From positions 380,359 through 444,358 of the forward strand of contig JAJFFC010000012.1 in the NCBI GenBank assembly GCA_021776795.1: DNA of 64,000 bases. Reading direction: 5' to 3'. Source of the DNA: Planctomycetota bacterium. Its GTDB lineage: Bacteria > Planctomycetota > UBA1135. Shown piece after piece: positions 16,806-25,966 of the stretch (its first letter is position 1; each line of letters starts with the position of its first letter). The notes beneath the pieces are model-generated. The model had not been told where the DNA came from, ran no database searches, and saw nothing but the letters and a program-made list of their open reading frames with translations. Made by a program: the position numbers and the translations under genes.

Positions 16806-16833
16806 GGCATGGCATGATTGTTGCTTCCATGCC
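16806..16833 (+). other. Inverted repeat upstream of the YVTN lipoprotein gene
   Basis: GGCATGG and CCATGCC form a 7-bp stem with a 14-base loop, 37 bases before the start at 16870. It lies in the 197-base divergent region between ruvB and the lipoprotein gene and could be an operator or a 5'-UTR hairpin. No clear promoter boxes could be assigned. Confidence 0.3.
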
Positions 16834-16869
16834 GGTAAGGACCCTTCCTACCCTGGCCACTTAGCAAAC

Positions 16870-19800
16870 ATGGACCCACGTAACTTTCTGAAACTCGCCA
16901 CTCTCGGCTGTCTTCTGCCTCTCCTCCCCGCATGCGGTGGTGGTGGTGGTGGTGGGCTCGGAGATCCGAACGCCTCTGCTGTCACGATGGAAATCGTGGA
17001 AGTGACGAACGGCTTCGGTCGCCTTCTCCCTTATGTGGTCCCAGTCGCGGACCCTGTGACTGGACTGCCCACGGCGCAGTTGCTTGAGATTCGTACGATT
17101 GACGATCTCATCAACAACCCGCCTACGGTGTTGAACCCGGTGAAGCCTCCGGCCACTTGGCCGAACACGGCCATCAACCCATCGGGTCGCACCGGCAACC
17201 ACTTCGTCGCGGTGAAGTTCTCGCGTTCGCTGGATTTGGATTCGGTGCTGGACCGCACCGCTTCCGGCTTGGCCAACAACGGTTTGACCGGAACTTTGTC
17301 TGTGGTCGCTTACGATCCCACTACGGGCCAGTCTGAGCCAGTAGAAGGGCGTGGTTTCATCAACGGCAACACCTACGACGTCGGCAGTGGCAACTCGCTT
17401 GAGCGCTGGGTTCGCCCTGATGGCCAAAACGGGGTCACCGCACGCGATATTGATCGCAACGGCAGTACGCTCCAGCCAGGTGTAGGCTTCCCAGGCACCA
17501 ATGACGACGCCAATGGCATTGTCGACGGCAGCTTTGTAGGTGCAGGTGCGTTAATCAACAAGAACACCTTTGTGTTCGTGGTCGACACGGACCAGAACCT
17601 CTCGACCTACGAAACCTTCCCTTCTGACCGCGTGATTCGCGTGGTGATTAAGGGAATCGAGGAAAACGAAGTCGTCGGTGGTGTGACCTCCGCAGATAAC
17701 CGAGTCCTCGAGCAAGGGGGTGTGGCCACCTCCGTTGTGGGTTCGGACCTGAACGCTCCAGACGTTCTGCTCGATGGCCTGGGCGGTACTGCAGTAACCA
17801 CCCCGAGCAACCTGGCGACCAACCTGCCCTGCGATACGGAGATCCGCTTCAGCTTCGGCGAAGCTTGTCAGCCGTTCTCGATTGGCCCACTGCCTAGCAC
17901 GGTTCCTCCGGCGCTCTCGAACGAGTTCACCGTCGAGTTCCTACCACCAGTTTCGCCTGGTTCGCCTCCTCCGGGTCAAACTGTGCAGCTGCCTTACACG
18001 GTAGAGCCGGTGAGCCCTTTCAACTTCACCGAGTACCGCATTGTGCCGGTGGTGAACTTCCCAGGCTCCGACCCCTTCGGTGCGCAAGCACAGGCCACGG
18101 TCACCTACTTCAAGAACGCAGCAACCGACCTCTTTGGCAACCAAGACGGTTCTTCAGCGGAAACGGTTTCCACCGCATTCTCGATTGGCTCTGACTGCCC
18201 TGGTTTGGTCAACGTCCCTGTCGCTCCTGGCGCCATTGTGGTGGCCTCGAACGGCGGTGGCACCACTGGCGGTATTCGCGTCATCGACCTTGATGGCTTC
18301 GGCCAAGGAACGGGTGACCCGACCTTCGACAGCGTCAACCCCTTCTACAACGTGGGCTTTAACGAGTTCCACGAGCCGATTAGCGGCGACGTCTCGAAGT
18401 TCCCGTTCAACCCGAACCTCGGTGTTCCAGATATCTTCCCGCCGCTGACCGCAGACACCACCTCCTTGGCTGGTGGCTCGCGCGGCGTCATGACTCTGGC
18501 CTTGGACTCCACGCTGCGCTCGCAGTTGGTGTCTCCAGAGATTACCGGTACCGCCATCGACATGATGCTCGGCTATCCGCTGGACATCGCCTTCAACAAC
18601 TTCGAATGCCTCTCTGGTGGTCGTAACTTGTGCGCCAACGCGGCGTTCCAGACGCACCCACTCAACGGTGGTACCCGCGCGGGTAACTCGATCTCGCACT
18701 CGCCCCACCCGAACCCACCTCGGATTCAGTTGGCACCGGCTTGCTTCGCTCCGTTGATTCAGACCGAAGAGCCGACCTTTGGCGACGCCAACCGTGACGG
18801 CGCAGTGGCCAGCAACTTGCTGGTTCCTGGTGACCCCTTCGGCACCATCGGTGGCTTCGGCCCGACTGGTCTCCTCACCGAGTCTGCCAACTACGCAGGC
18901 TTCTGGGGCCCAGCGCCGACCAGCCCAACCTGCCCGACCTTCACCTTGCGTCAGCAGATTGGCCACTTCCTCTACGTCCTCGACGCAGCAAGTGATCAGG
19001 TTGTGGTGCTCAACTCCAACCGCATGAACGTCATCGAGACCATCCCGGTCAGTGACCCACGCGACTTGGCGATTTCGCCTGACCTCAACACGCTCGCAGT
19101 GTCGAACAACGGCCCAAGCACCGTGACCTTCATTGACACCAACCCGAACTCGAACACCTTCCACCAAGTGGTGAAGATTTCGCAGCTCGTGGATGAACTC
19201 AATAACCGTCTGGGTCTTGGCCCAACCGAAGTCGTGTGGCAGCCAGATGGCGAAGACATCCTGGTGCTGTGCGAGCGTTCGGGTTCCTTGGCCTTGCTCT
19301 CCGGCGCTTCGTTGGACATCCGCAAGATCATTCCTGGTGTCGATGGCGCCCGTCAGTTGGCCGTCTCCGGCCGCGATGCTGGCTTCGGTTTCAACACCGG
19401 CCTCTACTACGCCTACGTCGTGAGTCAGTCTGGCGAAATGGACATCTTTGAGTCCGGTCCAGATGGTGTACAGGGCATCGGCTTTGATGACTTCATCAGT
19501 CAGCCGACCTTGGATGGCCGCACCGGCTTCAACGCACCGAGCGCCTTGCTGATTGACCCTTCCAGTACCCAACACGCGGTATTCATTGCCTACAACGATG
19601 GCAACTCGGCAGCAGTCGACTTGGTTTGGTTGGAAAACGCGCCCGCAGGACCTCAGCTGATTCGAATTCAGCCTGGCGTTGTGGTGGACCCCTCCGGCCG
19701 TTCCAAGGAATGGAAGGTGCGGAACACTTATCAGAACGTTTTCTCGAGCTCGTCGATTCTCGACTTGGCTTTGGATGACCTCAACAACTTCGGTGGCCTG

Positions 19801-20013
19801 ACTCAGCCTCTGGCCGTGCAAGTTGGTGGTTCGGTGTTCCACTCCGGCAAAGGTCTCAACCGCGGTGGCGCTCCGGTTTCGAACCCGCGCTTCCTGTTCG
19901 CGGCTTCGTCCAGCGGATTCGTCGACGTCATCCAGCTCAGCACTGGCGTGAAGTTCGTGGAGCCAGTTCCGGTTCCAGGCGCTTCGGTGCTGTGCCACTA
20001 CTGGCGTCAGTAG
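16870..20013 (+). CDS. Large secreted YVTN-type beta-propeller lipoprotein
   Basis: 1047 residues. The lipoprotein signal ends LLPLLPAC with a lipidated Cys22, followed by a run of seven Gly. The first ~450 residues are Thr/Pro/Asn-rich and contain a beta-sandwich-like region (DTEIRFSFGEACQPFSIGP). Residues about 690-1040 contain YVTN-like propeller blades: IGHFLYVLDAASDQVVVLNSNRMNVIETIPVSDPRDLAISPDLNTLAVSNNG. Such proteins sit on the outer surface and may bind polymers or substrates. Codons here are enriched in C-ending forms (AAC, TTC, GAC), suggesting high expression, and a strong terminator follows. No Shine-Dalgarno precedes the ATG. The exact ligand is unknown. Confidence 0.78.
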   Translation: MDPRNFLKLATLGCLLPLLPACGGGGGGGLGDPNASAVTMEIVEVTNGFGRLLPYVVPVADPVTGLPTAQLLEIRTIDDLINNPPTVLNPVKPPATWPNTAINPSGRTGNHFVAVKFSRSLDLDSVLDRTASGLANNGLTGTLSVVAYDPTTGQSEPVEGRGFINGNTYDVGSGNSLERWVRPDGQNGVTARDIDRNGSTLQPGVGFPGTNDDANGIVDGSFVGAGALINKNTFVFVVDTDQNLSTYETFPSDRVIRVVIKGIEENEVVGGVTSADNRVLEQGGVATSVVGSDLNAPDVLLDGLGGTAVTTPSNLATNLPCDTEIRFSFGEACQPFSIGPLPSTVPPALSNEFTVEFLPPVSPGSPPPGQTVQLPYTVEPVSPFNFTEYRIVPVVNFPGSDPFGAQAQATVTYFKNAATDLFGNQDGSSAETVSTAFSIGSDCPGLVNVPVAPGAIVVASNGGGTTGGIRVIDLDGFGQGTGDPTFDSVNPFYNVGFNEFHEPISGDVSKFPFNPNLGVPDIFPPLTADTTSLAGGSRGVMTLALDSTLRSQLVSPEITGTAIDMMLGYPLDIAFNNFECLSGGRNLCANAAFQTHPLNGGTRAGNSISHSPHPNPPRIQLAPACFAPLIQTEEPTFGDANRDGAVASNLLVPGDPFGTIGGFGPTGLLTESANYAGFWGPAPTSPTCPTFTLRQQIGHFLYVLDAASDQVVVLNSNRMNVIETIPVSDPRDLAISPDLNTLAVSNNGPSTVTFIDTNPNSNTFHQVVKISQLVDELNNRLGLGPTEVVWQPDGEDILVLCERSGSLALLSGASLDIRKIIPGVDGARQLAVSGRDAGFGFNTGLYYAYVVSQSGEMDIFESGPDGVQGIGFDDFISQPTLDGRTGFNAPSALLIDPSSTQHAVFIAYNDGNSAAVDLVWLENAPAGPQLIRIQPGVVVDPSGRSKEWKVRNTYQNVFSSSSILDLALDDLNNFGGLTQPLAVQVGGSVFHSGKGLNRGGAPVSNPRFLFAASSSGFVDVIQLSTGVKFVEPVPVPGASVLCHYWRQ

Positions 20014-20033
20014 GCCGCTCTTCACGGCCTTCG

Positions 20034-20075
20034 ACGGCCCTCCATCGTGATTACGATGGGGGGCCGTTTCTTTTT
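20034..20075 (+). terminator. Rho-independent terminator after the YVTN lipoprotein gene
   Basis: A 14-bp stem runs from ACGGCCC to GGGCCGT with one G-U pair and a TGATTA loop. It is followed by TTCTTTTT. It starts 21 bases after the stop codon and separates the lipoprotein gene from the ubiE run. Confidence 0.92.
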
Positions 20076-20133
20076 GCACCCTGCGGTCTGTTGTGCTTGT
20101 TCTGGTCCCGCGGCAAGGGGACAATCTAGGCAC

Positions 20134-20829
20134 ATGGCAGCGCCTCCAGGGCCGGAAGTTCAGGCGATGTTCGCCGAGATTGCCCCGCGCTACGACTTCC
20201 TCAATCGCTTCCTCAGTTTCGGCATCGACCGACGCTGGAGAAAGAGGCTGATGCGTGAGCTAGCGCTTGCTCCTGGCAACGATGTCCTCGACCTATGCTG
20301 TGGCACCGGAGATCTAGCCTTGGCCTTCCAAAAGGCCGGCTGCCGCACGGTGGGCGCAGACTTTACGGCAGCCATGTTGCACGGTGCCCAAGGCAAAGAA
20401 CATGCAGACCAAGTGCGCTGGGTTCAGGCCGATGCCCAAGCCTTGCCCTTTGCCGACAATCAGTTCGATGCCGTCACCATTGCTTTCGGCATTCGCAATG
20501 TCGAGTCACCGCCTCTAGCCATGCGCGAATGTTTACGCGTGCTGCGGCCTGGTGGGCAACTGGCCATTCTTGAGTTTTTCCGCATTCCCAATCCCTTGTG
20601 GCGGGGACTGTTTCGTTTCTACTTTCGCTACATTCTGCCGCTCTTAGCCAAAGTTGTTCGTGCCGGTCGTACAGGTGCATACACCTATCTCCCCGAAAGC
20701 GTGGACGATTTCGCCACGCCTACCGAGTTTCGACGCTGGCTGGAAGAGAGTGGCTTTGACGTTGCCATGGAAGCAGGATTGAGTGGGGGCGTCGCGCGGC
20801 TTTTCCTAGCCAAGGCTCCGGGGGCATGA
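20134..20829 (+). CDS. ubiE: Demethylmenaquinone/ubiquinone C-methyltransferase
   Basis: 231 residues, a class I SAM-dependent methyltransferase with UbiE-specific motifs. FAEIAPRYDFLNRFLSFGIDRRWR is at the N-terminus. VLDLCCGTGDLALAF is the SAM-binding motif, VRWVQADAQALPFADNQFDAVTIAFGIRNV the UbiE signature, and LRVLRPGGQLAILEF follows. It performs the last methylation of menaquinone or ubiquinone. An open frame extends upstream into the terminator, so I chose the ATG at 20134 with AAGGGG 13 bases before it. It starts a run of genes joined by 1-4 base overlaps or tiny gaps. Confidence 0.93.
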   Translation: MAAPPGPEVQAMFAEIAPRYDFLNRFLSFGIDRRWRKRLMRELALAPGNDVLDLCCGTGDLALAFQKAGCRTVGADFTAAMLHGAQGKEHADQVRWVQADAQALPFADNQFDAVTIAFGIRNVESPPLAMRECLRVLRPGGQLAILEFFRIPNPLWRGLFRFYFRYILPLLAKVVRAGRTGAYTYLPESVDDFATPTEFRRWLEESGFDVAMEAGLSGGVARLFLAKAPGA

Positions 20830-21575
20830 AGCGAGAGCTGCATCGCCTAGGAGAGGCTCACCGCGACCCCGCGGTGACCTTTCTCATGTTGTTCCCCTTG
20901 GGCCTCATCCATCTTCTCGGTCGTCAGCATGCTTCTCTGGAAGCCTACGGCCTAGTGGAATCGGCGGTCAGTTGGTGTGGGATGCCAGGCCAGTGGGTGC
21001 TCGGTGCCTTGCTGATCGCCAGTTTCTTGTGGGCACTGGGCCGCATTCAGCAGCTGGAGCTGGCTTGGCGCGGCGGTGCGGCCTTAATTTTGATCGAGGG
21101 CATTTTGTGGGCGCTCCTCCTCGGTCCAGTATTGTCTCAACTGACAGAGTGGTTGCCCTTAACCTCGAAGCCGCTGATGATTCTGCAAGAGAGTGCGGCT
21201 GGCGCGTCCGCCAACGGCTCCGAAGCCAGTGTTTGGGGTCGTCTCGCCATCGCGGCGGGTGCAGGTTTGTACGAAGAATTGCTGTTTCGCGCTGTAGCTT
21301 TAGGTGGCTTGGCCTTAGGACTACAGGTCGTCTTCGGTCGCCTCGCCGGAGAAGTCAGCGCACGACGTTTGGCCTGGTTCATTGCGCTGTTGTTGTCGAG
21401 TCTGGCCTTTGCTCTGGCCCATGCCATTCCCGGAGATCCCGAAGCCTTGGAAGCCGAGGTCCTCGCCTTTCGCACCTTGGCCGGCCTGAGTTTTGGCCTG
21501 CTGTTTCTTTTTCGAGGCCTTGCCGTCGCCGCCTACACCCACGCCGCTTACGATGCCCTCTACCTTCTGACTTAA
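20826..21575 (+). CDS. CPBP-family intramembrane glutamic protease
   Basis: 249 residues with six to eight hydrophobic segments. The family motif 1 is LYEELLFRAVALGGL (adjacent Glu pair and Arg). Motif 2 is FALAHAI, and the last motif is YTHAAYDALYLL. CPBP (Abi/CAAX-like) proteases cleave or bind substrates within the membrane. Its start overlaps the ubiE stop as ATGA, placing it inside a quinone-biosynthesis run. The substrate is unknown, and the link with quinone synthesis is positional only. Confidence 0.85.
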   Translation: MKRELHRLGEAHRDPAVTFLMLFPLGLIHLLGRQHASLEAYGLVESAVSWCGMPGQWVLGALLIASFLWALGRIQQLELAWRGGAALILIEGILWALLLGPVLSQLTEWLPLTSKPLMILQESAAGASANGSEASVWGRLAIAAGAGLYEELLFRAVALGGLALGLQVVFGRLAGEVSARRLAWFIALLLSSLAFALAHAIPGDPEALEAEVLAFRTLAGLSFGLLFLFRGLAVAAYTHAAYDALYLLT

Positions 21576-21577
21576 GC

Positions 21578-22201
21578 ATGTCACCTGCCGCCAAACCCGA
21601 TGTCCGCCGCGTCTTCTTGGGCGTGAGTGGAGCCAGTGGCGCCCTCTATGCTGTACGCACCCTGCAAATGTTGGTGGCTGCTGGCGTGGCCGTGGACCTG
21701 GTGTATTCCGGGGCAGCCCGCCGCGTGCTCCAGGAAGAGACCTCGCTGATTCTGCAAGACGACCCTAGTCTGCTTTTAGAGGACGGGCAAGATGCCTCCT
21801 TGGTCAAGCTCTGGCCGCATGGCGACATTGGCGCGCCGCCAGCCTCGGGAACCGCTCTCGGCGAAGCGGTCCTGCTTGTGCCATGTTCCCTCAGTACGGT
21901 CGCCGGCATTGCTCATGGCAGTGCGGCAAATCTTTTGGAGCGTGCCGCCCAGGTGGCCCTGAAGGAAGGGCGTAAGTTGCTCGTGGTGCCTCGCGAGGCT
22001 CCGTTGGGGCGCACGCATCTCGACAACTTATCGAAGTTGGCTTGGGCCGGAGCCACGGTGTTGCCAGCCTCGCCAGGCTTCTATCACCAACCGAAAACCG
22101 TTTTGGATTTAGTCGATCATGTTTGCGCAAAAATCCTCGCCTGTTGTGACATCGAACAAACCCAGGTTCCTGCCTGGGACGGCGGCCTAAGCCAAGCATG
22201 A
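21578..22201 (+). CDS. ubiX: Flavin prenyltransferase UbiX
   Basis: 207 residues. The N-terminus RVFLGVSGASGALYAVRTLQML is the FMN-binding UbiX/Pad1 motif. LLVPCSLSTVAGIAHGSAANLLERAAQVALKEGRKLLVVPREAPLG and LPASPGFYHQPKTVLDLVDHV are further family segments. It makes prenylated FMN for a UbiD-type decarboxylase (UbiD or MqnP-pathway partner), which is not in the window. The ATG at 21578 is 3 bases after the CPBP stop. The stop overlaps ubiA (ATGA). Confidence 0.93.
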   Translation: MSPAAKPDVRRVFLGVSGASGALYAVRTLQMLVAAGVAVDLVYSGAARRVLQEETSLILQDDPSLLLEDGQDASLVKLWPHGDIGAPPASGTALGEAVLLVPCSLSTVAGIAHGSAANLLERAAQVALKEGRKLLVVPREAPLGRTHLDNLSKLAWAGATVLPASPGFYHQPKTVLDLVDHVCAKILACCDIEQTQVPAWDGGLSQA

Positions 22202-23082
22202 ATTCTCTTTCCACCACCTTGCGCATGGTGAAGTTTGAGCACAGTGTGTTCGCTTTACCCTTTGCCCTCGCGGGGGCATGGATGGCGGCGCATGGCCTTC
22301 CACCATGGCAGGACTTGTTGGGCATCGTGGTCGCTGCGGTGGCTGCACGCAACGCGGCCATGGTTTACAACCGCATTGCCGACCGCGACATCGACGCCTC
22401 CAATCCGCGCACCGCAGACCGCGAGCTGGTGACTGGTTCCTTGTCGCTGGGTTTCGCGCGCCTGTTTTTGTTGGTCAATATGGCGCTTTTCGTCGGCGCC
22501 TCTTTCTGGCTCGCGCCCATCTGTGGTTGGCTCTCCCTGCCAGTATTGCTCATCTTGCTCGGCTACTCCCAGCTGAAACGCTTTAGTTGGCTGTGCCATT
22601 TGGGCCTAGGATTTGCCTTGGCTTGTGCTCCGCTGGGAGCCTGGCTGGCGGTCAACAAGAGTTTCGATGGCGCTTGGTATCTGCCGCTCGGCCTCGGCCT
22701 CGGCGTGATTGCCTGGGTGGCCGGTTTCGATCTCTTGTACTCCATGCAGGACATCGAACATGACCGCTCGCAGGGGTTATTGAGTCTTCCCGCGCGTTTT
22801 GGAGCGGCTCGTGCCCAGCAAGTTTCGGCGCTGGTGTTCGCCTTGGCCCTTGGTTCCTGGGCCTGGGTGGGGTGGCGCGCCGACCTACAAACCAGCTATT
22901 GGGTGGGCCTTGGATTGGTGGCGGCTTTGCTCTTCCTCGAGCACTGGCTTTTACGCGGCGGCCGCGAGCGCATTCCGCTGGTATTCTTCCGCGTCAATGC
23001 CTGGGTCGGCGTGGTGTTTTTCCTCGGCTTGTGTGGGTCCCTGCCTGACCTCAGCGAGGCGGCTATCTTGGGGCAACCATGA
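22198..23082 (+). CDS. ubiA: UbiA-family aromatic prenyltransferase (UbiA/MqnP-like)
   Basis: 294 residues, polytopic. The first Asp-rich prenyl-diphosphate/Mg motif is AMVYNRIADRDIDASNPRTADRELVTG (NxxxDxxxD). The second lies in AGFDLLYSMQDIEHDRSQGLLSLPARFG. It condenses a polyprenyl chain onto an aromatic acid at the inner membrane. With ubiE and ubiX alongside, it acts in ubiquinone synthesis or as MqnP of the futalosine menaquinone pathway; the sequence alone does not decide. Confidence 0.9.
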   Translation: MNSLSTTLRMVKFEHSVFALPFALAGAWMAAHGLPPWQDLLGIVVAAVAARNAAMVYNRIADRDIDASNPRTADRELVTGSLSLGFARLFLLVNMALFVGASFWLAPICGWLSLPVLLILLGYSQLKRFSWLCHLGLGFALACAPLGAWLAVNKSFDGAWYLPLGLGLGVIAWVAGFDLLYSMQDIEHDRSQGLLSLPARFGAARAQQVSALVFALALGSWAWVGWRADLQTSYWVGLGLVAALLFLEHWLLRGGRERIPLVFFRVNAWVGVVFFLGLCGSLPDLSEAAILGQP

Positions 23083-24224
23083 GTGCTGCCAAACGCCGTC
23101 AGGCCGACCCCGGCAGTCAGTTCCGCGAAACCCTGGCCAAGATTCAGCAGGGGGAACTGCCACGCCTACTTCTGCTTGTTCCGCCTTCCAGCGGAGAAGA
23201 GGAGTCATGGTTTGCCGAGCAGCTTTTTGCCGCAGCCCGCAAGTATGCCCACGAGCTTGGCGACTGTGATTTGCTCGACCAAGATGGGGGCTCGCCCGAC
23301 TTCCGTGCGGAAGATCTCGACGCCTTCCTACAGTCTTCCTCCTTGTTCGCCTCGCGCAAAGTGCTTCTGCTGCAGCGCGCTGGCAAGGGTTTGAATCGTT
23401 GGCCGCGCTTGGCGGAAGAGTTGCTGCAAGCGGCCAGCGCAGACGGCGGCCCCGAGTTCATGATGGTGCATATTGGCGCCAGCAGTGGCAAAGGTGCGCA
23501 AAAGCTTTCGGCGACGCGCAAGAAGGGGGTAGAGAAGTTGCGCTTCCGCAGTTTGTATGCCGATCCGCCGCCATGGAAGCCCGAGCCCGATGCCAGCGAG
23601 GCTGCACAGTTTTTGCTTGGCGAAGCGCGCGAACGCAAGCTGCGCTTGGAGCGTGGCGCCGCCGGTTTGATTGTGCAGATGGCAGGCGCGCGCGCCAGCG
23701 ACCTGATGGGCGCCCTCGAGCATTTGCATATGCTTGGTCTAGACAGCATCGGCGAAGAAGAGGTGCGCCAGGTGGTGGCGCATAGCGCCGAAGGCACTGC
23801 CTTCGACATGGCCGATGCCTTCCTTTGTGGCGACAGTGGTCGCGCTCTGTCCTTAATGCGCCGCATTTCGCGTCAAGGCATGCGCAGTTGGGATGGCCGT
23901 CGATTGGCGCCACGCGATGCCTTCGGCATGATTGTTTCGGCGATTGCCCGAGAGCGCACTCGCACTGCCGAAGTACTGACGCATGTGCGCAAAGGCGCAG
24001 CGGTGAAAGAAGCGATTGAGGCCAGCGGTAGTCGCGCCAGCATGCCCGTGCTGCGGCGCATGGAAGCACGCCTTGCCGTGTGCGATGAAGATGCACTGCA
24101 TTTGTTGTTAGATGGCTTGCTCGAAGCCGAGCGCCAGGTCAAGCGCCTCGGTTGGCGCGACGGCACCCGCGCTTTGGAGTTACTCGCCCTGCGTTCCTTC
24201 CGTCGCCCAGGAGTGCACTCTTGA
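23079..24224 (+). CDS. holA: DNA polymerase III delta subunit (clamp-loader arm)
   Basis: 381 residues with low but recognisable HolA similarity. The N-terminal pseudo-AAA region is LPRLLLLVPPSSGEEESWFAEQLFAAARK, then EDLDAFLQSSSLFASRKVLLLQRAGKGLNRWPRLAEELL, the delta-type SLFxxRxxVxL segment. The C-terminal helical collar contains ALSLMRRISRQGMRSWDGRRLAPRDAFGMIVSAIARERT and LLDGLLEAERQVKRL. Delta opens the beta clamp. It starts in the ubiA stop (ATGA) and ends in the mutL start (TTGA). Confidence 0.75.
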   Translation: MSAAKRRQADPGSQFRETLAKIQQGELPRLLLLVPPSSGEEESWFAEQLFAAARKYAHELGDCDLLDQDGGSPDFRAEDLDAFLQSSSLFASRKVLLLQRAGKGLNRWPRLAEELLQAASADGGPEFMMVHIGASSGKGAQKLSATRKKGVEKLRFRSLYADPPPWKPEPDASEAAQFLLGEARERKLRLERGAAGLIVQMAGARASDLMGALEHLHMLGLDSIGEEEVRQVVAHSAEGTAFDMADAFLCGDSGRALSLMRRISRQGMRSWDGRRLAPRDAFGMIVSAIARERTRTAEVLTHVRKGAAVKEAIEASGSRASMPVLRRMEARLAVCDEDALHLLLDGLLEAERQVKRLGWRDGTRALELLALRSFRRPGVHS

Positions 24225-25966
24225 ACCGCATTCACGCCCTAGACCGAATTGTCGTCGACCAAATCGCTGCGGGCGAAGTGGTGGAGCGGCCGTCTTCGGT
24301 GGTCAAGGAGTTGGTCGAAAACGCCCTAGATGCGGGCGCTACGCACATTCAACTGCGCATGGAAGATGGCGGCATTCGCCTGCTCGAAGTGCGCGACAAT
24401 GGCAGCGGCATCGAGGCCGAAGACTTGCCCTTGGCGCTGACTTCGCATGCCACCAGTAAGCTCCGCGATGCCGCCGACCTCGACGCAATCGCTTCTCTGG
24501 GTTTCCGCGGCGAAGCCTTGGCTTCGATTGCCAGTGTGTCACGCATGTCGATCATGAGCCGACCGCACGGCGCCAAGCATGGAGCCTCCTTGGAGTGCGC
24601 CTTTGGCCGCGTCGGTCAAGTCCACGATGCCGCAGCGGATTACGGTACCCGCATCGTGATCGAAAACCTGTTTGCCGAGCTTCCGGCGCGGCGCAAGTTT
24701 TTAAAAACCGCAGCCACCGAAGGCGCGCACTGCCTAGCCTGGTTACAGCGTTTGGCTTTGGTGCATCTTGGCGTGGGCTTTGAAGTCAGCCAAGATGGGC
24801 GCACCACCTTTCAGGTTCACGCCGATGACGACCTCGAAGCCCGATGCGCCGCCGTCTTTGGCGAACGCATCGCCGCAGACATGGTCGAAGTCGCGCGCGA
24901 AGATCCTCAACTTGGCGTCAAGGCGCGCATTGGTGCTCCCGAAACCGCCCGTCGCGATGCCCGCCGCGTGCACCTATTCCTGAATGGCCGCTGGATTCGC
25001 GATGCCCGCTTGTTGCGTGCCGTGCGCGAGGGAGTCAAGGAGTTCGTGCCGATTGGGCATTACCCGACTCTGTTTCTGCACCTGCAGATTCCCCCCGAGC
25101 GCATCGATATCAACGTCCACCCGCAAAAGACCGAAGTGCGCTTCCGCGATGAACGCGCCGTGTTCGCGGTGATTGTGACTACCTTGCGCAAGGGATTGGC
25201 TTCGGCTCCCTGGGCCACCCGAGCGGTGGGCCCGGTGGGTGGCCAAGTGCAGGAAAGATCAGGCTTCGCGCCAAGTTGGGCGCGCCCACTGCAAGACACA
25301 GCTGGCGCGAATTCGTTCGACAGCAGTGGAGGCTTCCCCGTGCCAGGCTCTAACGATCAGCTGCCACTGACCGCTAACGAAGTCACACCCGAAGGGGAGT
25401 ATTTGAACTTCCTGTCGGTCGCCAACACCTTTTTGTTCCGGCCAGTGACTGGTGGTGTCGAAATCATTGATCAGCATGCCTTGCATGAACGTGTAAATCT
25501 AGAAGAGTTGCGCAAAGAGGTGCGTGCAGGCGCGGTCATGCAACAAGCCTTATTGATGCCCGCTCTGGTGGAAGTCTCGGCCGAAGAATTGGCCGAACTG
25601 CTAGAGCACCGCGAAACCTTTCTAACCTTGGGTGTCGATCTTGAGGCCTTTGGCGATACCACCATCGCGATTCGTGGCGTGCCCGCCCGGTTGACACGTT
25701 TGGTCCCCGAATCCTTGCTGCGCGACCTATTGGAAATCGCGCGGCAAAACCGCGCCGCCACCCCTGACCAGTTGCAGGAAGAAATGCTGTTTAGCATGGC
25801 TTGCCGAGGCGCGGTCATGGCCGGAGATCGATTAGATCGGCCAGCTCTAGAAGCCTTGCTCCGCCGCGGCGCGGATTTGCCGCAAGACCGCACTTGCGCT
25901 CATGGTCGCCCGGTGCGCGTCTTCCTTTCGCAGGAAGATTTAGAGCGCGCTTTCTACCGCCGTTAA
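24221..25966 (+). CDS. mutL: DNA mismatch repair protein MutL (endonuclease-type)
   Basis: 581 residues. Start is TTG at 24221, giving the canonical N-terminus NRIHALDRIVVDQIAAGEVVERP. CAGGAG lies 8 bases upstream and the TTG overlaps the holA stop (TTGA). GHKL ATPase motifs are ELVENALDAGA, VRDNGSGI, SHATSKLRDAADLDAIASLGFRGEALASIASVSR and a later DINVHPQKTEVRF. The C-terminal domain contains DQHALHERVNLE, which fits the DQHAx2Ex4E metal endonuclease motif, plus SMACRGAVMAGDRL and CAHGRPVRVF. It therefore probably nicks DNA itself, as in MutH-less bacteria. Confidence 0.95.
   Translation: MNRIHALDRIVVDQIAAGEVVERPSSVVKELVENALDAGATHIQLRMEDGGIRLLEVRDNGSGIEAEDLPLALTSHATSKLRDAADLDAIASLGFRGEALASIASVSRMSIMSRPHGAKHGASLECAFGRVGQVHDAAADYGTRIVIENLFAELPARRKFLKTAATEGAHCLAWLQRLALVHLGVGFEVSQDGRTTFQVHADDDLEARCAAVFGERIAADMVEVAREDPQLGVKARIGAPETARRDARRVHLFLNGRWIRDARLLRAVREGVKEFVPIGHYPTLFLHLQIPPERIDINVHPQKTEVRFRDERAVFAVIVTTLRKGLASAPWATRAVGPVGGQVQERSGFAPSWARPLQDTAGANSFDSSGGFPVPGSNDQLPLTANEVTPEGEYLNFLSVANTFLFRPVTGGVEIIDQHALHERVNLEELRKEVRAGAVMQQALLMPALVEVSAEELAELLEHRETFLTLGVDLEAFGDTTIAIRGVPARLTRLVPESLLRDLLEIARQNRAATPDQLQEEMLFSMACRGAVMAGDRLDRPALEALLRRGADLPQDRTCAHGRPVRVFLSQEDLERAFYRR

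Noticed and set aside
18154..20133. A 659-codon frame on the minus strand
   Set aside because: It is opposite the YVTN gene, Arg/Val/Glu-rich with no domain, and arises from the C-biased codons of the real gene.
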